A stretch of DNA of 64,000 bases, taken from NCBI GenBank assembly GCA_030685235.1, contig MU839112.1, positions 310,001 to 374,000 on the forward strand. The letters are read 5' to 3'. The notes beneath the pieces are model-generated. The model was not told where the DNA came from. It worked only from the letters and a program-made list of their open reading frames with translations, and made no database searches. Of the stretch, positions 1 to 11,299 are shown in pieces (the first letter of the stretch is position 1; the number at the start of each line of letters is the position of its first letter). The stretch comes from Copromyces sp. CBS 386.78 (lineage: Eukaryota; Ascomycota; Sordariomycetes; Sordariales; Sordariaceae). The position numbers were made by a program, and so were the translations under genes.

Positions 1-1757
1 ATTATTTATAAATAGCTAATTATTAAATAATGGTAATTAATTGGCCGTAGACGAAGGAAGAGCTTTAAGTTTATTTGGACGATAAAACTTAAATTAAGAG
101 AATTTTTTTGTAAATATTATAATTTAATAGGTTAAATAAGTATTATTTAGTAATCGAATTAAAGGGAGAGTAGTGCGATAAATTTGCGTAATATTTATAA
201 ATATATTCAATTATAATATTAGAATAAGAGAGTATAGGAGAAATAGGAGGAGGAGGAATTAAATTATATTAATTATAGTGGTTATTTAGCTATAAAAGCG
301 GTATTAAAATAATCAATTAACGTTTTTCGCGGGTAAGGAGTTCGTAGAATATATTAAGTATTAATTCTTAATTTTTAATAATTTTATAACGTTATTAAAT
401 TTAATTTTTATTAATTGGAAGGGGATTAATAAAGCTATTAATTACTATTAGAGAATTAATATTAGTACTTCTTTTACTAAAGCCGAAAATAAGAGCGGTA
501 GGACGATTAATTAAAAATATTTTATAATATCCTTTACGTTAATAATTTTCGACTTTTATATTTTAATAGCGAAGAAGGATACTAGGGTTGTACGGGAGAT
601 TATCTGTAATTAGGCGCTTACGTACGTTCTTAAGGAAGTCGATATAAATATTATAAAGACGACGAATTAAGGGATTAAAATTGTTTTAAGAGCGGGATAA
701 AGTAATAATTATAATTTAAACGGCGTTATATTTATTATAATAATTTAACGGAATATTTAATATATATTTTATATTAGTAATAGGATAAATAATACTCTAT
801 TTGCCGGCGTTTCGAAGAATATTAGAAAAGAAAACGAAAAAGACTACGGGAGGAAATTTATTTTTAATATTAATATAGTAAATATATTCTACGAAGAGTA
901 TACGAAATATAATTATATTAAGGGACGGAGTACTATAAATGTAATTAGTAAATTTTAAATTGTAGTAGAAGTAGGGAATACGATAGATAATATTAGTTAA
1001 TATAGTTAGTAAGAAGGAAAGGAAGCGAATATAAGGATAAAAAAGATTTATCGGCCGGAAAGAAGGTTAAAGGCGGGGTTAAAAATTAATATACGGATAA
1101 AGGATTAGAATTTAGGCGTAGGGGTAGAAAGAGGCGTAAGGGAGCGGGGGAATTTAAGGGATAGGGAATTTATTATACAAACGAAATCGATATTACGTTT
1201 AGCAATATTATAATTAATATAAATTATAAAGCTTAAAGGGTTAGAAGTATAGTTGGGAAAATAGTTAAAAGTACGGCTAGTAGAAGAAAACGTTATTTTA
1301 AAAATTAGTTAAATAAAGAAGAAAAGGAAATTCGAAAGATAGTAGCGGGGAAGAATTTTTATATAAAGGGAAAAAAGGGGCTTTTGTACTTATATAAATT
1401 TTAGTAGAATTATAGGAGTTTAAGGGATAACGATAAGGCGGGAATAAAAGTAAACGATAAGGAAGGGATAATTATTATAGGCGGTTTAGGAGGAAGGAGC
1501 GGCGTACAAGAATAGTATTTCAATTATTTTAATATTGGATTAAAGGTAGTAGAGGGGAAGTGGCTTATTTACTAAGGCGGTAGGTAAGTACCGCTATAAA
1601 TAAAATCGAAATGGAGTAGGCGTAATTTATTCGCAATCGAAAGGACCTGGCGGTTTTCATCCGACGGCGCTTATCGCCGTACAGTTTCTTCTAGAGAACT
1701 AGGAGAAATACCCCATACTAATAAAGCGCTATAGATAAGTAGTATAAGGAATAAGAC

Positions 1758-1786
<29 letters not shown>
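1..1786 (+). mobile_element. LINE-1 copy H, 3' part (cut by window start)
   Basis: This is the 3' quarter of the Tad-like LINE that recurs through the window. It aligns along its length with copy A from about 14,560 to 16,325 and ends in the same conserved 3' block followed by an ATT microsatellite tail (about 1758-1786). The left part is outside the window, so truncation cannot be judged. It is heavily RIP-mutated, with few CpA or TpG dinucleotides and many TAA/TAG in all frames. No coding potential remains. In the family this segment covers the extreme C-terminal part of ORF2 and the 3' untranslated region. Confidence 0.88.
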
Positions 1787-1788
<2 letters not shown>

Positions 1789-3559
1789 ACTTTTAAAAAT
1801 TAGGTTATAATATCCTATAATTAGTAGAAAATTATTAATACGTATATAAATAAATAAATAATTAGGATTAGTAATTAATAATTAATAATTAATATAATCG
1901 ATCCGAAGATTTTTCATACGATTTATAAGGTTAATAACGTCCTAGGGGTCCCTAACGCCAATTATAATAAAATTAACGGTAAAACTAATAATATTAAAGC
2001 GCTAAGGCCAATTTATTATTATATTATCGGAAAATTAACTAGGATACCGCCGCGTAGTTATAAAAGCCGTAAGGCTAAACCTTAATTTTACGTTATTTTT
2101 AATAAAGCGTAAAATATTTTAAATAAGATTGACGAAATAAACGGGAAATTTATTAACTATAGTAGGTTCTAGTAATTAATTTATATAGTTTTACTATTAT
2201 TTCTACGCAAATTGAATTAACGTTTCTATTTGTATTATATTTATAAAAGCCTTCGTAACGGGATTAGTAGTAAATTTCTCGGTAAGGGCGGTAGCGGTAT
2301 CTACTATTAAACTTATTTAGGAAACAATAAATTTAATAGGCGAAAGCGGACGAACGTAAATTTTAATCGATTAAATAAGTAGTACGTTAGCTATAATAAC
2401 GGAGGCCTTAATAAGAGCCGGCGGGAGTGGCGGCGTATTAACTATTTTAATTATATCGGAAAAGTTAGAATTATTAGGATTTTGAAAATTAATAATAAAA
2501 AAAACGTTAATGCTTTTAGGAATTAGTATACGAGCGGTAATATTAATAATATCCTCGCCTATATTATAAGGAACGGACGGGGGAAATAATAATTAAACTT
2601 AATTTATTTTTACTTTTATAGTTTCCTTTACCTTCTTACGTATATTCCTTAAATTTACGTAAAAAATTTACTAATACTTCTTCTTCAACTATATAAATTA
2701 TCTATTTACTTTTTTAAAAAATTAAATTTAATAGATTGGGACCGGATAATTATTAATTAAATTACGGTATTTATATAGGACGAATACTATTTCCTTATCG
2801 GCTATATTATAATTAATAACCCAATTTTTATTATAACTATTAGCAGCGAATTTCTTAGGCTAATTTTCGTTAATTTTAATATAGCCGTCTTCCTTAAAGT
2901 AAAGTTGCGCGGCTTTAATAATAAAATTACCGGCTACTATAGTAAAATATTCTTCGTAGTAAATTTGAAGTTACTCAATAACGAATTAGTAAATTTAACG
3001 TACTTTATAAGTAATTTAATCGTCCCAAAATATAAAGGCCAATTTAGGTTCGCTATTATTCTCGGCTATTTTAAAGGCTAACCGTTAGATTTGGATGAAT
3101 AAAATGCGTAAAGAAAGGGGTAAAAATATTATTTAAGAGGGTTTTACATTAAAAAGGTTAATTCAAATAAATCGAATAAGTAGTGATAAATCTAATAAAT
3201 CGTTATTAAGACTATCGTAAGGAATGTAATCTCCCCCTTTATAAAAGGAAGAGAAGGGAATAATAAAGTCGGTTTAAACTAAATTAAAAGTACTATTTAT
3301 TATACGAAGAGAATCTTTATAAGTAATACTATAAATAATAATAATAATAAAAGATAAAGAGTACGATTGGTTATTGGACAGAGTAATAGTATATAATAAT
3401 AGGCAATAATATTATTAAAGGAAATGTAAGGCAATATTAACGAAAGCCTTAACCTAAGACCTTACATACGACTTTACAAAGTATAAATAAAGTAGACGTT
3501 AGATTAATATAATATAAATTAATAATCTAATTAACTTTAACGAAGTTCATTGGGGAGTA
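1787..3559. other. RIP-degraded flank of unknown origin
   Basis: This is AT-rich, RIP-like sequence between LINE H and the un-RIPed island. It does not match the LINE copies. The only coding-like stretch I could support is on the minus strand at 2,728-2,970 (own entry). The rest holds stop codons in every frame. It is probably another repeated element, because RIP acts on duplicated DNA, but no second copy lies in this window. Confidence 0.5.
2728..2970 (-). pseudogene. Degraded reading frame, unknown protein
   Basis: On the minus strand 80 codons are open apart from one TAG inside an N-E-N-stop-P-K-K context, which is easily explained as TGG or CAG changed by RIP. The residue mix is protein-like, with Lys, Glu, Asn, Tyr and Ile and a preserved Trp. 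It has stops at both ends and no start codon in reach. I do not recognise the family. It is likely a fragment of a transposon protein or a duplicated gene, and the frame choice rests only on openness and composition. Confidence 0.35.
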
Positions 3560-3960
3560 TTCTTATATAGTATAGACCGCTTAAATAAGCGTATACCAAG
3601 ATGGAGCGGGTTATCCGGGCATCTACCCAAAATTCCCCTAACAATATACGTTTCGGTCGCAAAGGCAATTACAACACTAAGGTCTTGCCCATTCAATTAA
3701 GCAAATCATACACGCATAGTCGTAAAGTAGGGAATATTTCAGTCGTACGGTCGCAAAAGCAATTACAATACTAGGGTCTTGCCAATTAAATACCGTGACC
3801 GCCAAGTCAACGCCGCGTAGTCTCAGTCAGACTCAGCTAGGCTTCCGAAACCCCACTCGCGACCCTACCTACCACTTTCCATAGCAGTAGGTCTGAGCGG
3901 GTTTTGCGTTTTTTAACCGTCAGCTATAAAGTAACAAAAAAATTGTACGAGGATTTTACT
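3560..3960. other. Un-RIPed island between degraded segments
   Basis: Composition changes sharply here. CpA, TpG and CAG-type words are common, in contrast with the flanks on both sides. No reading frame or recognised element is visible. It includes the direct repeat annotated at 3,655-3,800. It may be unique DNA, or the edge of an element that escaped RIP. Confidence 0.5.
3655..3800. repeat. Direct repeat, two units 94 bp apart
   Basis: A unit beginning GGTCGCAAA(G/A)GCAATTACAA occurs at 3,655 and again at 3,749. About 45 bp are shared, including GGTCTTGCC. The differences are a few transitions. The repeated block lies wholly inside the un-RIPed island. Confidence 0.75.
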
Positions 3961-4437
3961 CTAATCGGAATACAACCTCTAAGTCTACTCCAATTAGAAT
4001 AAAATTAACCGCCCCTATTACATCCAACCATTCAATTAACAAATGATTTCAATTAAAGTAAAATATATTAAAGTATTATATCCAATTTATTCGACTTACC
4101 CGATATAATAGAACCTTCGTTTTATAAAACGCCCCTTCCGCCTCTACCTAATAATTAATCTATATTTATATTTAATTCGCCCAAACTTATATCCGAATTA
4201 ATTAATCTTTAAACTAATTTTATTTACTATTCGCCTATTCTAAACTTCGATACTTCGAATCCGACCCCTACCCCCGTTCTATATATTCTATTAACTATTT
4301 TTAAATTACTGGAATATAATTATAACCCTAATTAATCTTTAGCCTATAAAATTAAAGAATATTAGTCTCGCCTTTACTTTAAGAAGGGTATATTAAAATA
4401 ATTTATTCGTAATTAAATAAAAGTAATTCAAAATAAT

Positions 4438-4713
4438 AATCGGTTATTTAAAACCTATATTAAAGAATTTATTAATTCTTTACGTAATAAAAACGTACGC
4501 GAAATTCTCTTTCGCCAAAGCGTTATTATCCAATTTAAGGATAAGAATAATTCGTACAACGTAGAGACTTTTAGTCGGGAATTTAGTCGTGAATTAATAT
4601 TTCTCCTCCGAAAACGCAAACTTAAAAAAATAAAGAATAATAAAAATAAACTTAGAAATACCGACCCTAAATCTATTAATGCTAATTCCCGACCCAAAGA
4701 CCCTAAATTATAA
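4438..4713 (+). pseudogene. Open remnant of unknown basic protein
   Basis: This is a 91-codon stretch on the plus strand with no internal stop, ending at TAA 4,711-4,713. It contains a Lys/Arg-rich segment (LLRKRKLKKIKNNKNK) followed by an Asn/Pro/Asp-rich stretch. There is no ATG at its left end and the frame upstream is closed. An overlapping minus-strand frame at 4,455-4,817 begins with ATG but is hydrophobic and Leu/Ser-rich, as expected for an antisense shadow of a Lys/Asn-rich frame. Function unknown. Confidence 0.35.
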
Positions 4714-5299
4714 TATCCCGAACCCGAAAATACCGAAATTATAGACCTATAGCCTAATAATTTTAAACTATTTTCGTTATTTACTAAATTTAATATTTCT
4801 TTTATAATTAAGGGCAATGCCCTATATAATATTAAAAATTTATATAGTATATAATAAATTTTAAATATCGTCCGGCAAAATATAATATAATTTTAATTAT
4901 ACGCCCTTTAATTATATTTACTCTTTAAAAGTTTAATATTATATTAACGTACTTAATAATTAAAATATAAAAGCCGAATTCGTTATAATGAATTTATTTC
5001 ACTTTATATTTATATAATTTTTATAATTCTTATAAATATTCGTGCCCTCCGTAATTCAGATTTCTTTTTCTAAATTATAGGCCTTTATTTACATATAAAT
5101 AGCGTTGCGAAATATATTTAAAATATATTAATTAAATTCAATATTTATATTTCGTATAGTAGGATAATCGCAATTATTAAAACGTTTACTACTATTATAA
5201 TAGTTAATTCGGATTTTAAATATTTATTATAATTAAATTAATATTTTTAATAAAATTTTAAACGTATTATATTTAATCTTAATTTTATCGTTATCTATA

Positions 5300-5910
5300 A
5301 TAATAATAGTCTTATTCCCTATACTACTTATCTATAGCGCCTTATTAGTATAGGGTACTTCTCCTAATTCTTTAGAGGAAACCGTGCGGCGATAAGCGCC
5401 GTCGGATAAAAACCGCCAATTCCTTTCGGTCGCGAATAAATCGCGCCTACTCTATTTCAATTCTATTTATAGTAATACTTACCTACCGCTTTAATAAATA
5501 AGTTACTTCCCTTTTACCGCCTTCGATTTAATATTAAAATAATCGAAATACCGCTATCGTATACTACTCCTTCTTCCTAAACCGCTTATAGTAATCGTTC
5601 CTTCCCTATTGTTTACCTTTATTCCCGCTTCGTCGTTATCTCCCAAACTCCTATAACTCTACTAAAGTTTATACAAGCGCAGGGCACCTTCCTTCCTTCT
5701 ATAAGAACTCCTCCCCGCCGCTATCTTTTCAAACTTCCCCTTCTTCCTTATTTAACTAGCTCTCAAGATAGCGTCCTCTTCTACTAGCCGCACTCCCGAC
5801 CGTCCTCCCGGCCGCACATCCAACCCCCTAGGCCTCGCGATTCGCATTAACCGCGGTACCGCTAAGCGCGGTATCGACCTCGTCCGCATAATGGACTCCC
5901 CGTCCCCTAA
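5300..5910 (-). mobile_element. LINE-1 copy I, 5'-truncated (0.6 kb)
   Basis: The 3' end of the family lies at the left, with its AAT microsatellite (ATT in sense) and the conserved GTGCGGCGATAAGCGCCGTC block. The copy runs to 5,910, where homology stops. The host sequence TATCGTTATCTATA is duplicated on both sides (from 5,286 and from 5,911), a 14-bp target-site duplication that the tail can extend to 19 bp. The last ~200 bp next to the truncation point are clearly richer in GC and CpA than the 3' half, so RIP damage fades towards the edge of homology. Confidence 0.92.
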
Positions 5911-8021
5911 TATCGTTATCTATAATAATTATAATTATTTCGATATTATATAAAACTTTAATATTAATTAATAGAATACTATACGCAACCTTACAATTTA
6001 TTTACTAATAAATAGTCCTAATATCCCCGGACCCTTCTAATTAAATTAATTCCGATTTACCGTCTAATTTTAAACGGGTTAAATTATTCTTTCATTTACC
6101 CTAACGCTATATATATTTTACCCCGCTATTAAATCTCTTATTATTAAGAAATTACGAACTTTATTTCCTATTATTTATAAATAGGAAGGTTTATATACTT
6201 ATCCCTTCCTTAAAATAAAGCGCTATCGGATACCTAAAAGTTTTATTCTCTAAACGCCTACTATCGACGAAAACGAAGGTAAATTAATTAATATTTATTA
6301 TTTATATAATAAATTATTCTTCGGCCTATTAACAATAAATTAAAAATAATTCTGCAATAAGCTCTTTTTCGTTTATAATAATTAAAAACGATATTATTTA
6401 TCCGTAAAATTATATTAGCCTAATTAAAAGCGTAATCCGAATATAATTGGAAATAATAAATAATATCCGTTCTAACTTTCTTCTATATTAAATTTAATTT
6501 TATTAATTTAATTTTCTAATATTTTTAGCCTTTAATTAAATAAGATACTTACGGACTTAATAGGGCGAAAAATATAAAGTAATAAAAAACCGAATTTTAC
6601 TACGGGTTACGGCTTCTTTATAATATATTCTACTCTAAAATCCTCGCCTTCTTTATATATAACTTTATTAATAATAAATTTTTCGACGCCGGTCTTCTAA
6701 ATAGGAAAATTATAAGGGCGGTTATTATAAATACTTTTCGGGTTAATAGCCTATCCTATTTCTCTACGTAATTTAATTATATATACGCCAAAATATTTAC
6801 CTTAGAGGGGTATACCGGTAAATATTTTAATAATAATAATTATATAAATATATAATTTTATAACGTTTATCGATATTTATATACCGTCCAGGTATTTATT
6901 ATTCTTATTCGCACTATTAAATTTAAAAATTACAATATTTTCTAATAAATAATTAACTTTCTACCCCTCTTCTCCTATAACGGGAAGAATATAAATTATA
7001 AGCCCGAAATACTTTACTTCTCGTAATTACTATATTTAAAAATAACCGACCGTATATTATTTAAAATTATTTTAAAGTCCGGATTAATATAATATACTAT
7101 AATTAATAATAGTTAGAAGGAGATTAATTTAATATTAAAATATATTAATTACTCTTTTATATTCAATATTAAATATTATAAGAATTCTATTTATAATATT
7201 AAATTTACTTTTATTAAAATATTTATTATTAGGCCCTTTATTATAACTATACGTAAAGTAATTAAATCGGAATTCGGGCGACTTAATAATAGTAAAAATA
7301 TTAATCTATTTATTAACGAAAACATTATTAACTACGTTTATAAAATTTATAAGAACGGGTTTACAACCCGGCGCTGTAAATCTTCGGACTCCGCCGATTT
7401 TAATATATTAAATTTATAATAAAAAGGCCTATATATCTTATTTGTAAGAGTACTAGAGCGGTTTAATAATAAAGAAGTACGGCCGGAATATAGAAAAGAC
7501 CGAAAATACTTTAGTTTTTCCGAATTTAAAAATAATAATCTTCTTATAATTAATAATATACGTAATATATCCAATTTTAATAAAAATAATAGTAAATTAA
7601 TTTAATTAATAATTATTTTAAATTATATATGATTTAATATACCCTTCCCCTATATTCTAGCGAAGGCCTATATTTTAAAATTTAAAATAGCGCTTTATCG
7701 GTTTCTAATTAATATAAATATAATTTACCTGTTAAATTCCGCGTAACAATAAATTTTATTCCTATTAAAATTATTATATAATATTTGATTATACCTCCCC
7801 TCCCGCTATTCTACAAATTTATAAATATAAGCGAAATTTTATTCCGATTAGAATTACTTCTAATTAATAGGCAAATAAAGCGCTAACTATCAATTTATTT
7901 ACTAAATACGCCGTCCTCCTAATCTAATAACAATTAATAATATAAACCTACCCTAATTTATAGTAAGCGCTATTTAAATTAGGCTCGTATAATTAAATAG
8001 ATTACGTATAATAAAGGTCGT

Positions 8022-8370
8022 TTATTAATTATATATACATTTACCAGTATATAAGGATTTATTCCTTTAATTTCGCTAACTATTACCGTTCGGTCGTCGG
8101 TCTAATATTATAGGACTATTTATAGTAATTAGTAACGAATATTTTAAACGAACGCTATCCGAATTAGTCTTAGCGTAATTAGCTAATCGCTTATTAATTA
8201 TATATATATTTGCCGGTATATAAGGATTTACTCCTTTAATTTCGCTAGTTATTACCGTTTAGTTGTCGGTTTAATACTATAAAATTATTTAGTTTATAGT
8301 AATTAGTAACGAATATTTACTCAATTTTTAAATAAACGCTATTTAAATTAGGTTTAATATAGTTAATTAA
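8022..8370. repeat. Two-unit tandem repeat, about 169-bp period
   Basis: The unit starting TTATTAATTATATATA occurs at 8,022 and 8,191. Both contain TATAAGGATTTA(T/C)TCCTTTAAT and later GTAATTAGTAACGAATAT. Differences are mostly transitions plus a short indel near the end. A partial related motif, GCTATTTAAATTAGG, also lies upstream near 7,969. No reading frame is preserved in either unit. Confidence 0.7.
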
Positions 8371-8415
8371 TTTATATAATATAATTAATTAATTTATACA
8401 CTATACCCTTTTCCT

Positions 8416-8799
8416 GCCCTTACGCTTGTGCAAACCTTAGTGGAGTCGTGGGAGTTTGGGGGATGATGACGAGGCGGGAGTAAGGGCAAACGATGGGGAA
8501 GGGACGATTGCCATGGGCGGTTTGGGAGGAAGGAGCGGCGTGCGAGAGCGGTGTCTCGATTGTTCTGGTATTGGATCGAAGGCGGTAGAGGGGAAGTGGC
8601 TTGTTTGCTGAGGCGGTGGGTGAGTACCGCTATAGATGGAATTGAGATAGAGCAGGCGCGATTCACTCGCGACCGAAAGGAGCTAGCGGTTTTTATCCGA
8701 CGGCGCTTATCGCCGCACGGTTTCCTCTAGAGAACTAGGAGAAGTACCCCATGCCAATAAGGCGCTATAGATAAGTAGCATAGGGAATAAGACTATTAT
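8416..8799 (+). mobile_element. LINE-1 copy J, very short and almost un-RIPed
   Basis: These are the last 384 bp of the LINE, ending with ACTATTATTA. The 14-bp duplication TATACCCTTTTCCT flanks it on both sides (8,402-8,415 and 8,800-8,813). Unlike the longer copies it keeps abundant CpA, TpG, TGG and CAG and reads as near-ancestral sequence. The length is near the minimum duplication length known to trigger RIP in Neurospora (about 400 bp), which may explain the escape. A minus-strand open frame at 8,394-8,666 is an antisense artefact of this low-stop sequence. Confidence 0.93.
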
Positions 8800-8813
8800 T
8801 ATACCCTTTTCCT

Positions 8814-9535
8814 ATTTTTAATCCTTCCTTCCTTCTTTTTACAACCTCTCCTCTCTTTTTATAACCTTTCCTCTCCTTTTATAACTAACTAACCCTTATC
8901 TATTTTAAAACTATCGACTTTATTAGTAGTACTAAATTAATAATTCCCCTTAAAATAAAATCTATTAATAATATACTATAGCGCCTCCTAAGTAAATCGA
9001 AAATAAGGCTAATAAAATACCCTATATTACTATCCTAATTAATATTAACTAATTATAACTACTATAATATCCGCCGTTCGAATAATATTATAACCCGGTT
9101 ACGAATAATACTATAGCGATAATTAATAATAATTCGAAATTAATTACGTTAGGGTACCCTAGCTATATAGGATACTATAATTTAAATACCGTCTATAATA
9201 CTATCCTAAACATTTTAATATAATTAAACGGCGGAGATTTCTCCTTTATTAAAAGGGACTTAGAAATATTAAGCATAATAAACCGGGAATTCGCAAAATT
9301 TTAAAAGACTATACCCGTTGGACAAATATTAATATACAGATTAAATCTTTCCGTAACCGGTATTAAAACTCCGGAATTCGCCGTATTAACAAAATATAAT
9401 ACCCTATTAAACTTTTATTAATACTTCGATTACAATTATAAATTTTATTTACCTCTATTTTTCATTTATAATATAATAGATTTTACTCCCGTAAGAATTA
9501 ATATAATAATTTTTACGGGAATAAAATCTATTTTC
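8814..9535. other. Degraded flank upstream of LINE A
   Basis: This RIPed sequence lies between LINE J and LINE A. A plus-strand coding-like stretch is visible around 9,100-9,450, with short open runs broken by TAA, but it is not recognisable. Its right end holds a palindrome (9,477-9,530). The same host sequence should resume after LINE A at 16,340, because the 14-bp target site is duplicated there. Confidence 0.45.
9477..9530. repeat. Imperfect palindrome, 23-bp arms
   Basis: Arm 1 (9,477-9,499, TAGATTTTACTCCCGTAAG...) is the reverse complement of arm 2 (9,508-9,530) with two differences, both transitions of the RIP type. The loop is 8 bp. The motif ATTTTACTCCC recurs with an opposed AGGAGTAAAAT at about 17,826-17,899, beyond LINE A. 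These may be ends of a small inverted-repeat element, but no full element could be delimited. Confidence 0.6.
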
Positions 9536-9559
9536 TATCCTATTTATTCAAAAACGACG

Positions 9560-11171
9560 CCGAAACCGGAAACGCCGATTTCTGGTTAAGAAGTGCTCTA
9601 AAACGAAAACCGACAACGGCAATCGACTCAGGAGGGTCAATTACCCCCTCCGCAATATCCTACGACGACTGCAACGATAACGTTGAGCCGTCGCTGCCGA
9701 TAACGATTAATAGAGGTGCGAGTAGGCTCGAAAATAGCGTCCACAAACCCTTCGGAAGCATTTCAGAATACAACGACCCCGACGCTATATTTACTATAAA
9801 GACTTTAGAAAAGATAGAAGAAAATAATAAAACTATAAAGAAATTTATTATTATAACGAATAAAATTATAGATTATACCGCTATAACGACTAACGACCGT
9901 TATTAAATTCGGAAATTCCTTTTTAAATTTACGAAAACTTTTACGAAGAAAAATAAGTCTAAAATACTTAAGGTAAATAAGGCCGCTAAAGCCTAATTTA
10001 TTATTAGGAAGGATATTAACGATTTAAAGAAATTTATTTTAAAGGAAATAAAAAAAGATATTTAAAAAGCGTTAAAGAAATAAATTAATATTATTCGGAA
10101 ATTGCTAGATAAAATTAGCGCTACCTTTTATTATTTATTTACTATTATTATTAAGAAATTTATCTCTTCTAATTACGAACGCTAATTTACTATTAAGGGG
10201 GCTTAAATTACCGTTAAATTGATTATATATTCGAACGATAATATAAAATAAATTGTTAAAAATACTTTAAAGGAAAATTTGTATAGGGTAGTCTACGTAA
10301 TTATTAAAATAGTAATAAGCGGAAATTATATAATTATTTTTAATAAATTAATTAGGGATTAATATTAGAAATATTAAATTTAAGTTAAGAAGGTCTTTAA
10401 AAAAGAGGCTATTATATTTTTAAATATTGTAGCCGTTTTGGTTAAAGGAATCCTATAGGTTGGTATTGATATAAAATAACCCGAATTAATTATATAAGAA
10501 ATAAGGAAGAGGAATAAGGAGGCGGAGATTATTCGGGTTAAATTTTAGAAGAAATATAAAGGGGAAGAGAAAAAAATATTTTTAATAGAAATCGCAATTG
10601 CGAAAGCCGTAATTTTCTTTTAAAAGAACTTTTTCCTCTAAAATAGTAACGTATATATATACAAACCGTTCTAAATTATAATTTCCGCCTAATAGTATTT
10701 TAATATTAATATTTTAGATATATAGCGAGATTTTATCGTTAAGAGGACGCTTATAACCGTTATAATAAAGTTAAATATGAAGGGCCGTATATAGGAAAAG
10801 AGAATTATTTTTCGAATAAAAATAATTCCCTAATTTTTTATAAGCTATATAGGAAATCGGGATATTTCGCCTTCGATAAAAAGAGATACCCGTTCGTAAG
10901 AATAATTTATGTAAAGGTATTTATCGATTATATTAAAAGGTTTTATAATTTTATTATTTATAAAAGACCGGTTAAATTAGTATTAAAATTAATAATAGAG
11001 ATAGAAGAGGATATTATAATCCCTAACGCCCTTTTTAATTCCCGTTTAATTACGACCTTAAAGAGATTATTTATAGGAAGAGGAAAAAAAGGCCGCTTTA
11101 AAAAGATTAGAAGCGGCTTTCGGCCGAAACTTGTAGGTATAAGCCTAATAAATATTTATATCCGTTTTTAA
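9560..11171 (+). pseudogene. LINE A ORF1 remnant (gag-like, zinc knuckle, AT-hook)
   Basis: In the full-length copies ORF1 starts near the 5' end (SGSAPKRKP... in copies D and G) and stops at a shared TAA/TAG (here 11,169-11,171). Near the C-terminus the pattern Y-K-L-Y-R-K-S-G-Y-F-A-F-x-K-K-R-Y is a zinc knuckle, with Cys and His replaced by Tyr as RIP would do (TGT or CAT to TAT). Copy D still has one of the cysteines. Close to the stop is a degraded AT-hook (GKKGRFKKIR, where B and D have GRP). The protein should coat the LINE RNA in the ribonucleoprotein particle. It is non-functional here. Confidence 0.75.
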
Positions 11172-11299
11172 AATATAAGTAATTATATTTATATTAATTC
11201 TATTACTATTATATTTTTAATTATTATTATTACTTCTAAAGAAATAATACCCCCCTAGCTTATTGTTAGATTAGAAAGAAGCTTTTTATAGGGTAATTA

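Larger units (their letters stand above)
4000..7615 (+). pseudogene. Large RIP-degraded plus-strand gene or element, interrupted by LINE I
   Basis: Several separate plus-strand windows read as protein once isolated TAA/TAG codons are allowed: 4,438-4,713; about 6,781-6,930 (with a YAKIFTLEGYTGKYF stretch); and about 7,350-7,610 (with RPEYRKDRKYFSFSEF). LINE I (5,300-5,910) sits inside and is flanked by a target duplication, so the host sequence once ran through. Frames shift between windows, so indels as well as RIP are present. No transposase, RT, integrase or helicase motif is recognisable. It could be an unknown transposon ORF or a duplicated gene. The limits are approximate. Confidence 0.35.

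Noticed and set aside
4455..4817. 120-codon minus-strand frame with ATG
   Set aside because: It is hydrophobic, Leu/Ser-rich, and antisense to a better plus-strand coding-like stretch. It has no recognisable domain.
7347..7574. 75-codon minus-strand frame
   Set aside because: It is the opposite strand of a plus-strand protein-like piece with better composition (RPEYRKDRKYFSF).
8022..8370. CRISPR-like array or satellite
   Set aside because: There are only two long AT-rich units with no spacers. This is a simple tandem duplication in a fungal genome.
8394..8666. 90-codon minus-strand frame rich in Ser, Pro and Arg
   Set aside because: It is antisense to LINE copy J. The equivalent antisense frame in copy K shows it follows from low stop density in un-RIPed LINE 3' sequence.
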